Shown: piece after piece, positions 45,880 to 55,555 of the stretch | Position numbering within the stretch: the first letter of the stretch is position 1 | Layout: the number at the start of each line of letters is the position of its first letter | Made by a program: the position numbers and the translations under genes | DNA from: Formosa sp030427735 | GTDB lineage: Bacteria > Bacteroidota > Bacteroidia > Flavobacteriales > Flavobacteriaceae | NCBI RefSeq assembly: GCF_051200825.1 | Contig: NZ_CP195158.1 | Coordinates: 2,418,001-2,482,000 of the forward strand | Direction: 5' to 3' | Length of the DNA: 64,000 nt | The notes under the pieces: model-generated | The model's input: only the letters and a program-made list of their open reading frames with translations | What the model was told of the DNA's origin: nothing | Databases searched by the model: none

Positions 45880-48147
45880 TTATTGTTTATAAATTAAATC
45901 GAAACGATCTAATTTCATGACTTTATCCCAGGCAGCAACAAAGTCTTTCACAAATTGTGCTTTCGCATCGTCGCTAGCATACACCTCGGCTAAAGCTCTT
46001 AATTCAGAATTCGATCCGAAAATTAAATCGGCACGAGTCGCTGTGTATTTAACGTCGCCGGTTTTTCTATCCTTACCTTCAAACGCTTCTTTAGTATCAG
46101 AACTTGCACTCCACTCTGTACTCATATCTAATAAATTCACAAAGAAATCGTTAGATAATTCATTTGTATTCGTGTTAAAAATACCATCTTTAGAACCATT
46201 ATAATTCGCACCTAAAGAACGCATACCACCTACTAATACTGTCATTTCTGGCGCTGTAAGGGTTAATAATTGCGCTTTATCTACCAATAATTCTTCTGTT
46301 GGAATGGTGTATTTAGTCTTCAAATAATTTCTGAAACCATCAGCCATTGGCTCTAACAAGCCGAAAGACTCAACATCGGTTTGCTCTTGCGAAGCATCCA
46401 TGCGTCCAGGAACAAAGTCTATTTTTACCGCATAGCCTGCATTTTTAGCCGCTTGTTCTACAGCAGCATCACCTGCCAATACAATTAAATCGGCTAAAGA
46501 CACTTGCTTAGCTCCAGATTTCCCATTGAAATCTGCTTGAATACCTTCTAATACAGCTAATACTTTTGCTAATTGCTTCGGGTTATTTACTTCCCAATCT
46601 TTTTGAGGTGCTAAACGAATTCTTGCACCATTTGCGCCACCACGTCTGTCCGATCCTCTATAAGTTGAAGCTGAAGCCCAAGCTGTAGCTACTAATTCTG
46701 AAATACTCAACCCTGAATTTAAGATGTGGGTTTTCAAATTCGCTATATCACTAGCGTTAATTAACGCATGATTTACTGCAGGAATTGGATCTTGCCAAAT
46801 TAAATCTTCTGTTGGTGCTTCTGGACCTAAATACGTCGTTTTTGGCCCCATATCGCGGTGTGTTAGCTTAAACCAAGCTCGAGCAAAGGCTTTGTTAAAC
46901 TCTTCTGGATTTTCGTAAAAACGTCTGGATATTTTCTCGAAACTCGGATCCATTCGTAACGAAAGATCGGTTGTGAACATGGTTGGCTTGTGCATTTTTC
47001 CTTCCTCATAAGCATCTGGAACCATCATTTTAGGCTCGCCTTTAGCTACCCATTGGTGAGCTCCTGCAGGACTTTTAGTTAATTCCCACTCATTTTCAAA
47101 TAAACTGAAAAAGAACATGTGGCTCCAGCGCGTTGGTGTATTCGTCCAGGTTACTTCTAAACCAGAGGTAATAGCATCTTTCCCTTTCCCCGATTTATAA
47201 TCACTCTTCCAACCAAAACCTTGCTCTTCTATACTAGCTGCTTCCGGGTCTGCCCCAACGTGTTTGGCATCTCCTGCACCATGCGCTTTACCTAAGGTGT
47301 GTCCACCAGCAATTAAAGCTACGGTTTCCTCTTCATTCATACCCATTCTACCAAAAGTAGCACGAATATCATCGGCAGCTAAAAGCGGATCTGGATTACC
47401 GTTTGGCCCCTCTGGGTTTACATAAATTAAGCCCATTTGTACAGCTGCTAACGGATCCTCTAACTCACGATCGCCAGAGTAACGTTTATCATCGCTCAAC
47501 CATGTTTTTTCGGCTCCCCAATACACATCTTTTTCTGGTTCCCAAGTATCTTCACGACCGCCGGCAAAACCAAAGGTTTCAAAGCCCATATCTTCTAAAG
47601 CAACGTTTCCGGTTAACACCATTAAATCGGCCCAAGAAATTTTGTTACCATACTTTTGTTTAATAGGCCAAATTAAACGGCGTGCTTTATCTAAGTTCGC
47701 ATTATCTGGCCAGCTATTTAACGGGGCAAAACGCTGCTGTCCTGCTCGCGAACCACCACGGCCATCGGCACTTCTATACGTCCCCGCACTATGCCATGCC
47801 ATACGGATAAATAATCCACCATAATGACCGAAATCTGCCGGCCACCAATCTTGCGACTCGGTTAACACTTTTCTTATATCTTCCTTTAAAGCAGTATAAT
47901 CTAAACTGTTAAATGCTTCTGCATAGTTAAAATCCTCTTGCATAGGATTCGATAACTCTGAATTTTGACGCAGAATACTAACATTTAATTGGTTTGGCCA
48001 CCAATCTTCGTTAGTTGTAGCTTTCTTTTCTGTTTTAGTTGCTCCAGAGGCTGCATCTACTGCGGCAACATCTTCTTTTTTTCCTTGGCATGCTGAAATC
48101 GATACTCCTAATACCGCCAGCAAACCTAATTGTAGAAAATTCTTCAT
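45880..48147 (-). CDS. katG: catalase-peroxidase with lipoprotein signal
   Basis: A 755-residue bifunctional catalase-peroxidase. The haem pocket is intact: distal Arg115, Trp118 and His119 (RMAWHSAG), proximal His283 (GGHTLGKAHG), and the Met-Tyr-Trp cross-link needed for catalase activity can be formed by Trp118, Tyr242 (LIYVNPEGP) and Met268 (GRMGM). Spacings match the Mycobacterium enzyme. Unusually, the N-terminus is a lipoprotein signal (LLAVLGVSISAC, Cys20) followed by a charged linker to residue 47, so the enzyme is probably anchored in the envelope rather than cytoplasmic. It would remove hydrogen peroxide near the cell surface. Both KatG halves are present and the length is normal once the leader is subtracted. 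Confidence 0.93.
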   Translation of the reverse strand: MKNFLQLGLLAVLGVSISACQGKKEDVAAVDAASGATKTEKKATTNEDWWPNQLNVSILRQNSELSNPMQEDFNYAEAFNSLDYTALKEDIRKVLTESQDWWPADFGHYGGLFIRMAWHSAGTYRSADGRGGSRAGQQRFAPLNSWPDNANLDKARRLIWPIKQKYGNKISWADLMVLTGNVALEDMGFETFGFAGGREDTWEPEKDVYWGAEKTWLSDDKRYSGDRELEDPLAAVQMGLIYVNPEGPNGNPDPLLAADDIRATFGRMGMNEEETVALIAGGHTLGKAHGAGDAKHVGADPEAASIEEQGFGWKSDYKSGKGKDAITSGLEVTWTNTPTRWSHMFFFSLFENEWELTKSPAGAHQWVAKGEPKMMVPDAYEEGKMHKPTMFTTDLSLRMDPSFEKISRRFYENPEEFNKAFARAWFKLTHRDMGPKTTYLGPEAPTEDLIWQDPIPAVNHALINASDIANLKTHILNSGLSISELVATAWASASTYRGSDRRGGANGARIRLAPQKDWEVNNPKQLAKVLAVLEGIQADFNGKSGAKQVSLADLIVLAGDAAVEQAAKNAGYAVKIDFVPGRMDASQEQTDVESFGLLEPMADGFRNYLKTKYTIPTEELLVDKAQLLTLTAPEMTVLVGGMRSLGANYNGSKDGIFNTNTNELSNDFFVNLLDMSTEWSASSDTKEAFEGKDRKTGDVKYTATRADLIFGSNSELRALAEVYASDDAKAQFVKDFVAAWDKVMKLDRFDLIYKQ

Positions 48148-48177
48148 GTTTGTTAATTTTTATAATTAATGGTGGTT

Positions 48178-48204
48178 CAAAAGTAAATAGAAGGCCTATT
48201 CAAA
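48178..48204 (-). promoter_or_regulatory. candidate katG promoter
   Basis: On the minus strand there is a perfect TAnnTTTG element (TACTTTTG, plus-strand 48178-48185), 31 bases before the start codon. A TTTG lies at 48201-48204, but the 15-base spacer is shorter than the usual 19-21, so the -33 assignment is weak. Confidence 0.4.
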
Positions 48205-48283
48205 AATTATAAATGAAATTGATTGTTTTTATTTTACAATCGACAAAAACAATGATTCAAGATAATCAACTGAACACCAACAA

Positions 48284-48323
48284 AAAAATCCCCACAAAAG
48301 CAACAGCCTTTATGGGGATTTTT
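48284..48323 (-). terminator. terminator at the end of the xylose operon
   Basis: Perfect 10-bp stem AAAAATCCCC (48284-48293) with GGGGATTTTT (48314-48323). On the minus strand the stem runs into a stretch of seven T, 42 bases after the GH31 stop codon. Confidence 0.88.
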
Positions 48324-48364
48324 GATTAAGCGTTAACTGATGTTATAACGCCAATTAAACGATA

Positions 48365-51235
48365 TTATAACTGAATGGTTTGCTCGGTTCCGTTGTAAGT
48401 TATTGTTTTACCATTAGCATCAAAATCGAAAGCTTTTGGCTGGTCTTTACTTACGGTTACTATTACAAACGTTCTGTCTTTAAGCATACCTTTAAACTCG
48501 CCTTGACGCTTACCGATAGTTAATGTACTAGTTGCATCGTTATAACGGAATGGAATATTGGCATAATCGCCTTTTTCGTAGTTATAATTACCGCCTTCGT
48601 CTTCGTACAATGTAAACTCGCCATTTTCGCCTTTGTAAACATAAAGCACTATAGTGTCGGCTTGCTTTTCATCGGTGTACTGAATTTCTGGCCCCACAGG
48701 AATTATAGATCCTGATTTAACAAACAGCGGCATATGTTCGTAAGGCGCATCGACAGTTTTTGTTTGACCTCCTGAAATGAAATTTCCAGTATAGAAATCG
48801 TACCATCCTGTACCTGCAGGGAAGTAAACTTCTCTGCTTCGAGCTTCGTAAGCATAAACCGGACAGGCCATAAAGGCTGGACCAAACATGAATTGATCGC
48901 TGATATTTTCTACAGATTTATCTGAAGCAAAATCCATTACCAACGGACGCATAATGGTATAATCGTCGAAATACGTTTTACCTGCCAACGTATAAATATA
49001 CGGCATCAATCTATATCTTAAATTGGTATAATACACGATAGATTCGTAAGCTGGGTGACCTTTAGGTGCGATATTCCAAACCTCGCGGAACGGATATTGA
49101 CCATGCGCTCTAAATAATGGCGCAAAAGCCCCAAATTGATACCAACGCGTATTAAGCTCGCGCCATTCTTTATAATCGGCATCTTCTTTACCTGTTTGGT
49201 TATATACGGTTTGCCCTGAAACATAACGGTCTTCTACACAGAATCCGCCTATATCCATAGTCCAATACGGAATACCACTTACGGCAAAATTTAATCCTGC
49301 CGAAATTTGGGCTTTCATATCTTCCCAACGCGTAGCAATATCGCCACTCCATGTAGCCGTAGAATAACGCTGTAAACCGGCAAAACCAGAACGCGTTAAT
49401 AAAAATACACGCTTGTCTGGATCTACACTACGTTGCCCTTCGTAAATGGCTTCGGCATTCATTAAGGCATAGGTATTAAAATATTCTGTTGAAGATCCAA
49501 GAGCTGTTGGACCTTGTAAGGCTTTACGATAATCCATATCTGTACAATCGCGCACGTTTGGTTCGCTGGCATCCATCCACCAAGCATCGATATTTAACGG
49601 GTAATAATGCTCGTATATCTGATTCCAGAATAACTTACGGGCATCTGCCGAATAGGCATCGTAAAAAGAGCCTATATAACCTGGGCCAACCCAGTCGCGA
49701 ATACTATCTTTAATCGCTTGCTGATACATCCATCCCTTTTCATCGAACTCTTTAAAGTGTTCTGTGTTTTTATAAAATTTAGGCCATACCGATATCATCA
49801 TTTTACCGTTCATGGCGTGTATAGAGTCTACCATTCCTTTAGGATCGGGAAAACGGGCTTTATCAAACTCATGACTTCCCCATTGGTCTTCTTCCCAATG
49901 GTTCCAATCCAAAACTATATTATCTATAGGGATTTCGCGAGATCTAAACTCTTTTAAGACCCCTAAAATTTCGTCTTCGGTTTTATAACGCTCGCGACTT
50001 TGCCAGTATCCCATAGCCCATTTTGGCATTACTTGAGATTTACCTGTTAGGGTTCTATATCCTTTTATAATCTCATCCATAGAATTACCATACACAAAAT
50101 AGTAATCAAGTTTTTTATTCATTTCGCTCCACCACACTTGATTATCTTTCTCGGCTTCTAATTGTGGTGCTCTAGCTCTTAATCCGCAATAAGAAGCTCC
50201 ACCATCGGGTTGCCACTCTATACGTAAAGGCACGCGTTTTCCAGCCTCTAAATTCATGGTAAACTTATAGCTATTTGGGTTCCATGCTGTTCTCCAACGT
50301 TCTGGCACCACCAACTCATCATTTAAATACACTTTAATATATCCTGCGTAATATAAGATAAAGCTAAACTCTCCAGAATTGTTTGCTTCTATGTCGCCTT
50401 GATACGTAACACTAGCATTTTTTAAAGGAAAGCCTTCAGGCAAGTTTTTTGCACTCTTAATATCTTCAAAAAAGATAGATTTTTCGTCTCTTACTAGAGT
50501 CTCTACACCTTTATCGCTAGAAGTATAGGTACCTGTTAAAGCACCCGCTTTACCATTTGCATCGTACAGCTTGAATAAGTCGTTAAGTTGCTTGTATGGA
50601 CGGCTATCACCAAATCTGCTTAAAGCATAACTATCCCATAGCAATCCGTAGTTTTTATTCGATACGATAAACGGTACCGACACTTTGGTATTGTATTGAA
50701 ATAACTCTTCGCTCTTTCCCTTGTAATTAAACTCGTCTGATTGATGTTGCCCTAAACCGTAAAATGCTTCGTCTTGTGGCGAGTCAAAAATTTGACGCAC
50801 AGTGTATCCTTTTGTGCCATCTACTTCTATCGGATCAAAAGTTTTACCGCCACCGACTTGCTCAGCAAGAATTTTTTTTCCGGCTTTATCTTTAAACGTT
50901 ATACCTCCATTGGTTTTAGATACCATAACATTTAACTTGGCTGTAGCTACTTGTAAGGAATCGCCCGATTCGGTAACTTCGAATGGCACTTTTGCTTTTT
51001 GAGCAACGATAATTAAACTACTATCTTTAGGAAATTCCCGTTCTGGCGTTGCTGAAACATGCACTAATTCGTCTCCCAAAACTTCTAATCGAAGTTTTTT
51101 TGCTACTGTGCCATCGTTACTTTCTATATTAACAACAACACCGCCATCTACCGTTTCGTATGTTTTTGTTGGCGAAGAACAACTTGCTATAGCCAAACCT
51201 GCCAACACACTTAGATGAATGTTTTTTAGTTTCAT
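48365..51235 (-). CDS. GH31 alpha-xylosidase with PA14 insert, lipoprotein
   Basis: A 956-residue protein with a lipoprotein signal (LAGLAIASC, Cys19). An extra beta-domain inserted at about residues 230-360 (TYQGDIEANNSGEFSFILYY, KVYLNDELV, RIEWQPDGGASYCGLR) is the PA14 module typical of the Cellvibrio Xyl31A and Bacteroides GH31 xyloglucan enzymes. The nucleophile is Asp555 in AWWMDASEPN and the acid/base Asp632 in TWSGDIATRW. It would release alpha-xylose from xylogluco-oligosaccharides or similar glycans at the cell envelope. It is the last gene of the xylose operon, 50 bases after the symporter gene, and ends at a strong terminator. Confidence 0.9.
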   Translation of the reverse strand: MKLKNIHLSVLAGLAIASCSSPTKTYETVDGGVVVNIESNDGTVAKKLRLEVLGDELVHVSATPEREFPKDSSLIIVAQKAKVPFEVTESGDSLQVATAKLNVMVSKTNGGITFKDKAGKKILAEQVGGGKTFDPIEVDGTKGYTVRQIFDSPQDEAFYGLGQHQSDEFNYKGKSEELFQYNTKVSVPFIVSNKNYGLLWDSYALSRFGDSRPYKQLNDLFKLYDANGKAGALTGTYTSSDKGVETLVRDEKSIFFEDIKSAKNLPEGFPLKNASVTYQGDIEANNSGEFSFILYYAGYIKVYLNDELVVPERWRTAWNPNSYKFTMNLEAGKRVPLRIEWQPDGGASYCGLRARAPQLEAEKDNQVWWSEMNKKLDYYFVYGNSMDEIIKGYRTLTGKSQVMPKWAMGYWQSRERYKTEDEILGVLKEFRSREIPIDNIVLDWNHWEEDQWGSHEFDKARFPDPKGMVDSIHAMNGKMMISVWPKFYKNTEHFKEFDEKGWMYQQAIKDSIRDWVGPGYIGSFYDAYSADARKLFWNQIYEHYYPLNIDAWWMDASEPNVRDCTDMDYRKALQGPTALGSSTEYFNTYALMNAEAIYEGQRSVDPDKRVFLLTRSGFAGLQRYSTATWSGDIATRWEDMKAQISAGLNFAVSGIPYWTMDIGGFCVEDRYVSGQTVYNQTGKEDADYKEWRELNTRWYQFGAFAPLFRAHGQYPFREVWNIAPKGHPAYESIVYYTNLRYRLMPYIYTLAGKTYFDDYTIMRPLVMDFASDKSVENISDQFMFGPAFMACPVYAYEARSREVYFPAGTGWYDFYTGNFISGGQTKTVDAPYEHMPLFVKSGSIIPVGPEIQYTDEKQADTIVLYVYKGENGEFTLYEDEGGNYNYEKGDYANIPFRYNDATSTLTIGKRQGEFKGMLKDRTFVIVTVSKDQPKAFDFDANGKTITYNGTEQTIQL

Positions 51236-51285
51236 TTATACTTATTTTAATTGTTTGTTTTTTTAGTTGATCTAGAAGTCTTTGT

Positions 51286-52701
51286 TTATTTTTTCCAAAG
51301 ATTTTCCATTTCTTCTAGTGTTTTTTCTTTGGTTTCTGGTACAAATTTCCATACTAAAATAGTAGCAAGTACAGACATTACACCATAAATCCAATACGCG
51401 AATCCGTGATTAAACTGTTCTAGTAAATACGAATTTTTATCCATCATCGGGAAAGTCCAAGATACCAAGTAGTTCGAAATCCATTGTGCAGCAACCGCTA
51501 CCGCTAGGGCGCGTCCACGAATTCTATTCGGGAAGATTTCAGATAAAAGCACCCAGCAAACAGGCCCCCAGCTCATGGCAAAACTTGCCACATAAATGAG
51601 CATAAAAATTAAAGCTCCTATACCAACAGATTTTAAATAAAAAGCTGTTCCCAGAGCAAACATGGCAAAAGCCATCCCTAATGCTCCAATAATCATTAAT
51701 GGTTTTCTTCCAAACTTGTCTACTGTTAAAATGGCCAATACCGTAAATAATAAATTTACAGCCCCCACAATAATGGTTTGTAATAAAGAAGCATCTGTAC
51801 CCGACCCCATACTTTTAAAAATTTCTGGAGCATAATACAGCACTACATTAATCCCTACAAATTGCTGGAATACAGATAATAACACACCAATTACAATAAC
51901 AGGAATTCCGTAAGAAAACAATTTCCCTGAGTGGCTTACTACTGTATTTTGAATATCTGTTAAAATAACTTTAGCTTCCTCTAAACCATTAACTTTCGAT
52001 AAAACCTCTAATGCTTTCTCCGATTTAGACTTTAAAACCAAAGAACGCGGTGTATCGGGTACGAAAAATAACATGATTAAGAACAATGTTGCCGGAATCA
52101 CTTCCGAAGCGAACATCCAGCGCCAGCCAACAGTATTTAACCAAGTATCGTCGCCCTGTCTGGAAATGTAATAATTAACAAAATATACTACCAACATACC
52201 AAATACAATAGCAAACTGATTCATAGACACCAGCTTACCTCTTATTTTTGCAGGGGCAATTTCGGCAATATACAAAGGCGAAAGCATGGAAGCCAAACCT
52301 ACACCTATACCTCCAACAATTCTATAAACTATAAAAATATAGATAAACGTATGGTCTGCTTGTCCAATAGGTTTTATTAGCATTTCTGGCATAGCCGAAC
52401 CTATTGCAGACAGCAGAAAAAGTAATGCCGCTAAAATAAGTCCGTTTTTACGTCCTAAACTTTTACTAATTACACCACCAGATAATCCTCCAATAATACA
52501 ACCAATTAAAGCACTAGACACAACTAATCCCAAACGCGAATTCGCTGCTGTTTCTTCTAAGCCAAAGGGTAAAATAAAAAATTGCTCTAACGAACCTACA
52601 GTTCCCGAAATTACTGCTGTATCGTAACCAAATAGTAGCCCCCCTAAGGTGGCTACTATGGTTAATTTAATAAGGTATCCTGTATTTGTTGATGTTGCCA
52701 T
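51286..52701 (-). CDS. xylE: D-xylose:H+ symporter, XylE-like (MFS sugar porter)
   Basis: A 471-residue MFS sugar porter with twelve apolar helices. Family signatures include GYDTAVISG in TM1, SKSLGRKNGLI after TM2, YIAEIAPAKIRGKL, PDTPRSL, QQFVGINVVLYY in TM7, DKFGRKPL and the C-terminal VPETKEKTLEEME. This combination is the XylE/GLUT type. It lies 12 bases after the xylA stop and 50 bases before the GH31 gene, so it imports the xylose that the lipoprotein GH31 releases. Glucose or galactose transport is possible in the family, but the operon context favours xylose. Confidence 0.88.
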   Translation of the reverse strand: MATSTNTGYLIKLTIVATLGGLLFGYDTAVISGTVGSLEQFFILPFGLEETAANSRLGLVVSSALIGCIIGGLSGGVISKSLGRKNGLILAALLFLLSAIGSAMPEMLIKPIGQADHTFIYIFIVYRIVGGIGVGLASMLSPLYIAEIAPAKIRGKLVSMNQFAIVFGMLVVYFVNYYISRQGDDTWLNTVGWRWMFASEVIPATLFLIMLFFVPDTPRSLVLKSKSEKALEVLSKVNGLEEAKVILTDIQNTVVSHSGKLFSYGIPVIVIGVLLSVFQQFVGINVVLYYAPEIFKSMGSGTDASLLQTIIVGAVNLLFTVLAILTVDKFGRKPLMIIGALGMAFAMFALGTAFYLKSVGIGALIFMLIYVASFAMSWGPVCWVLLSEIFPNRIRGRALAVAVAAQWISNYLVSWTFPMMDKNSYLLEQFNHGFAYWIYGVMSVLATILVWKFVPETKEKTLEEMENLWKK

Positions 52702-52713
52702 AAGAATATAAAA

Positions 52714-54039
52714 CTATATGTATTGATTAATAATATTCTCGAACAACTCTTGTTTTCCGCTTTGTAATTCTAACTCGCCATTCTCTTGAGCAATAGCATA
52801 CAAATCTTGAAGACTTAATTTACCAGCTTCAAAATCCTTTCCTTTTCCAGAATCGAACGAACTGTAACGCTCTGTTCTTAATTTATCATAAGCAGATGAT
52901 GCTATAATTTTGTCGGCTGTAAGTAAGGCACGAGCAAAAGTATCGGCTCCACCAATATGGGCTAAGAACACATCCTCTAAATCGGTTGAATTTCTTCTAA
53001 TTTTAGCATCAAAATTCACACCACCACCTTGTAAGCCGCCAGCTTTTAAGAATACTAACATGGCTTCAGTTGTTTCCTGAATATTGTTAGGGAATTGGTC
53101 TGTATCCCAACCATTTTGGTAATCGCCACGGTTAGCATCTAAACTTCCTAACATTCCTGCTTTTGCAGCCACAGCAATTTCATGTTGAAACGTGTGTTGT
53201 GCCAATGTAGCGTGATTTACTTCGATATTAATTTTAAAATCTTTATCTAAACCGTATTCTTTTAAGAAACCAATAGCTGTAGCCGTATCGAAATCGTATT
53301 GATGTTTCATAGGTTCCATTGGTTTAGGCTCGATAAAAAAGTTTCCTTTAAACCCTTGCGCTCTTGCATAATCTCTAGCCATGGTTAAGAATTGCCCCAT
53401 GTGGTCTAATTCTCTTCCCATATCGGTATTTAATAAGCTCATATATCCTTCACGGCCACCCCAGAACACATAGTTTTCACCATTAAGTGCAATAGTAGCA
53501 TCTAAAGCCAATTTAATTTGCCCACCAGCTCTAGCAACTACATTAAAATCTGGGTTGGTAGAGGCGCCATTCATATAACGTGGATTCGAGAAACAGTTGG
53601 CAGTTCCCCATAATAATTTAACACCTGAAGCCGCTTGTTTTTCTTTTAAATACTCGGTTATTGTAGCTAATCTGCTTTCTAATTCGCCAAAAGAATTTCC
53701 TTCACGAACTAAATCTACATCGTGAAAACAGTAATACCCAAAGCCCATTTTTGTAATGAATTCGAAAGCTGCATCAGCTTTATCTTTTGCTGCCTGAATT
53801 GGGTCTGTTGCATTATCCCATTCAAAATTCATAGTATCAGTACCAAACGGATCACCACCTTTAGCACAGAATGTATGCCAGTACGCTATCGAAAATTTAA
53901 ACCATTCTTTCATGGTTTTTCCAGCCACTATTTGATCTGGATTGTAATATTTAAATGCTAAAGGGTTATCGGATTCTTTTCCTTCAAATTTAATTTCGCC
54001 TATACCTTTGTAGTATTCTTTATTTCCTATAAGTGCCAT
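52714..54039 (-). CDS. xylA: xylose isomerase
   Basis: A 441-residue class II xylose isomerase that converts D-xylose to D-xylulose in the cytoplasm. Hallmarks are YCFHDVDLVREG (catalytic His and Asp), NYVFWGGREGYMSLLNTDM, FIEPKPMEPMKHQYDFD (metal-binding Glu and the Lys of EPKP), EVNHATLAQHTFQHE and GSLDANRGDYQNGWDTDQFP. Length is normal for class II. It lies 25 bases after xylB and 12 bases before the symporter gene. Confidence 0.96.
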   Translation of the reverse strand: MALIGNKEYYKGIGEIKFEGKESDNPLAFKYYNPDQIVAGKTMKEWFKFSIAYWHTFCAKGGDPFGTDTMNFEWDNATDPIQAAKDKADAAFEFITKMGFGYYCFHDVDLVREGNSFGELESRLATITEYLKEKQAASGVKLLWGTANCFSNPRYMNGASTNPDFNVVARAGGQIKLALDATIALNGENYVFWGGREGYMSLLNTDMGRELDHMGQFLTMARDYARAQGFKGNFFIEPKPMEPMKHQYDFDTATAIGFLKEYGLDKDFKINIEVNHATLAQHTFQHEIAVAAKAGMLGSLDANRGDYQNGWDTDQFPNNIQETTEAMLVFLKAGGLQGGGVNFDAKIRRNSTDLEDVFLAHIGGADTFARALLTADKIIASSAYDKLRTERYSSFDSGKGKDFEAGKLSLQDLYAIAQENGELELQSGKQELFENIINQYI

Positions 54040-54064
54040 AATGTATTGTTTTTAAAAGATTTAT

Positions 54065-55552
54065 TTATTGTTTTTGTTGTAATATAAGTTCTAATTCAGA
54101 TTTCCAATTATTGTATGCCGTTACGTATGCAGATTTGTCTTTAAAAGGCATAAACGTCATAACATGGTCGTTATCTATTATTGCTTTACCAAAGCTTTCA
54201 AAATCTCCTTCATGTAGCTTTGCAGCTCTTGCAGCTCCTATAGCTCCCGTGGTGTTATAAATTTCTATTTCTTGCTCTATTAAAGTTGCTACGGTATTTG
54301 CGAAAATTTCTGAACGGAATAAGTTATCGTTTCCTGCACGAATAACAGAAGGATTTATGCCGTCAGATTTTAAAATTTCCATACCATATACAAACGAAAA
54401 TGCAATACCTTCTAAGGCTGCTCTGCATAAATGTCCTTTGTGGTGGTTGTTTAAATTTAAGTTTACAATTCTAGTTCCTATTTGGGCATTGTTTAGCATG
54501 CGCTCGGCGCCATTTCCAAACGGAATTAAACACACGCCATCGGCTCCAACAGGTATTTCTGAAGCTAGAGTATTCATCTCTTCGTAAGAGTCTACTGCTA
54601 AATTTTTAAGTAACCATCGGTACTGAATTCCAGCGCCATTTATGTTTAACAACTTACCTATACGCTTGTTACTTTGCGTGTAATTTACGTGTGCAAAATT
54701 ATTTACTCTTGTGCTTTCTTTACCAGACAGGTTATCGGTTACAGCGTAAACTACTCCCGAAGTTCCACCCGTAGCAGCTACTTCGCCAGGATTAAAAACA
54801 TTTAAAGACAAGGCGTTGTTTGGCTGATCGCCAGCGCGATAAAAAATAGGTGTGCCGGCGGCAATGCCACTTTCGGCTTCTCCCTTTTCATCAACTAAAG
54901 ATTGACTACCAAATGTATCGACAATGTTTGGCACCAAAGCCCTATCTATACCATAGTGCTCTAACAAAAAGTCGGCTACCGAATTGTTTTTAAAATCCCA
55001 GAAAATGCCTTCGGACAATCCAGAAATTGTTGTATTTATTACATTAGAAAATCTAAAAGCCACATAATCTCCTGGCAACATGAATTTGTGAATCTTCTTG
55101 TAAATCTCTGGCTCGTTTTCTTGAACCCACTTTAATTTTGAAGCCGTAAAATTAGCAGGAGAATTTAATAAATGGGAAGTACATTGCTCTTCGCCAAGAG
55201 CTTCAAATGCAGATTGCCCAATTTGCACCGCTCTACTATCGCACCAAATAATACTTTTTCGTAATGGTTTTCCCGCTTCATCTACAATTACCAAACCATG
55301 CATTTGATACGAAATCCCGATACCTTTAATTTGCGTTCTAGAAATATTGTATTTCTTTTTCAACTTGTTTATGGCGTTACAACAGTGCTTCCACCAATCT
55401 TCTGGTTTTTGCTCTGCCCAACCATTTTCTTGGGCAAACATGCCCATTTCCTCTTCGGGCTCTTGAACTACGCCAAGGCTCTTACCTGTTGCAGACTCTA
55501 CGAGTGCTGCTTTTATAGAGGAACTACCAATATCTAATCCTAAATAATACAT
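54065..55552 (-). CDS. xylB: xylulokinase
   Basis: A 495-residue FGGY kinase that phosphorylates D-xylulose to D-xylulose 5-phosphate. The N-terminal ATP motif is YLGLDIGSSSIKAALVE, the substrate region is QMHGLVIVDEAGKPLRKSIIWCDSR, and the C-terminal domain has the GATGGTSGVVYAV-type glycine-rich segment (here AATGGTSGVVYAV) and FVYGMEILKSDGI. It begins three bases after the stop of the GntR gene, so regulator and kinase are translationally close. Pairing with xylA settles the specificity. Confidence 0.94.
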   Translation of the reverse strand: MYYLGLDIGSSSIKAALVESATGKSLGVVQEPEEEMGMFAQENGWAEQKPEDWWKHCCNAINKLKKKYNISRTQIKGIGISYQMHGLVIVDEAGKPLRKSIIWCDSRAVQIGQSAFEALGEEQCTSHLLNSPANFTASKLKWVQENEPEIYKKIHKFMLPGDYVAFRFSNVINTTISGLSEGIFWDFKNNSVADFLLEHYGIDRALVPNIVDTFGSQSLVDEKGEAESGIAAGTPIFYRAGDQPNNALSLNVFNPGEVAATGGTSGVVYAVTDNLSGKESTRVNNFAHVNYTQSNKRIGKLLNINGAGIQYRWLLKNLAVDSYEEMNTLASEIPVGADGVCLIPFGNGAERMLNNAQIGTRIVNLNLNNHHKGHLCRAALEGIAFSFVYGMEILKSDGINPSVIRAGNDNLFRSEIFANTVATLIEQEIEIYNTTGAIGAARAAKLHEGDFESFGKAIIDNDHVMTFMPFKDKSAYVTAYNNWKSELELILQQKQ

Positions 55553-55555
55553 AAA

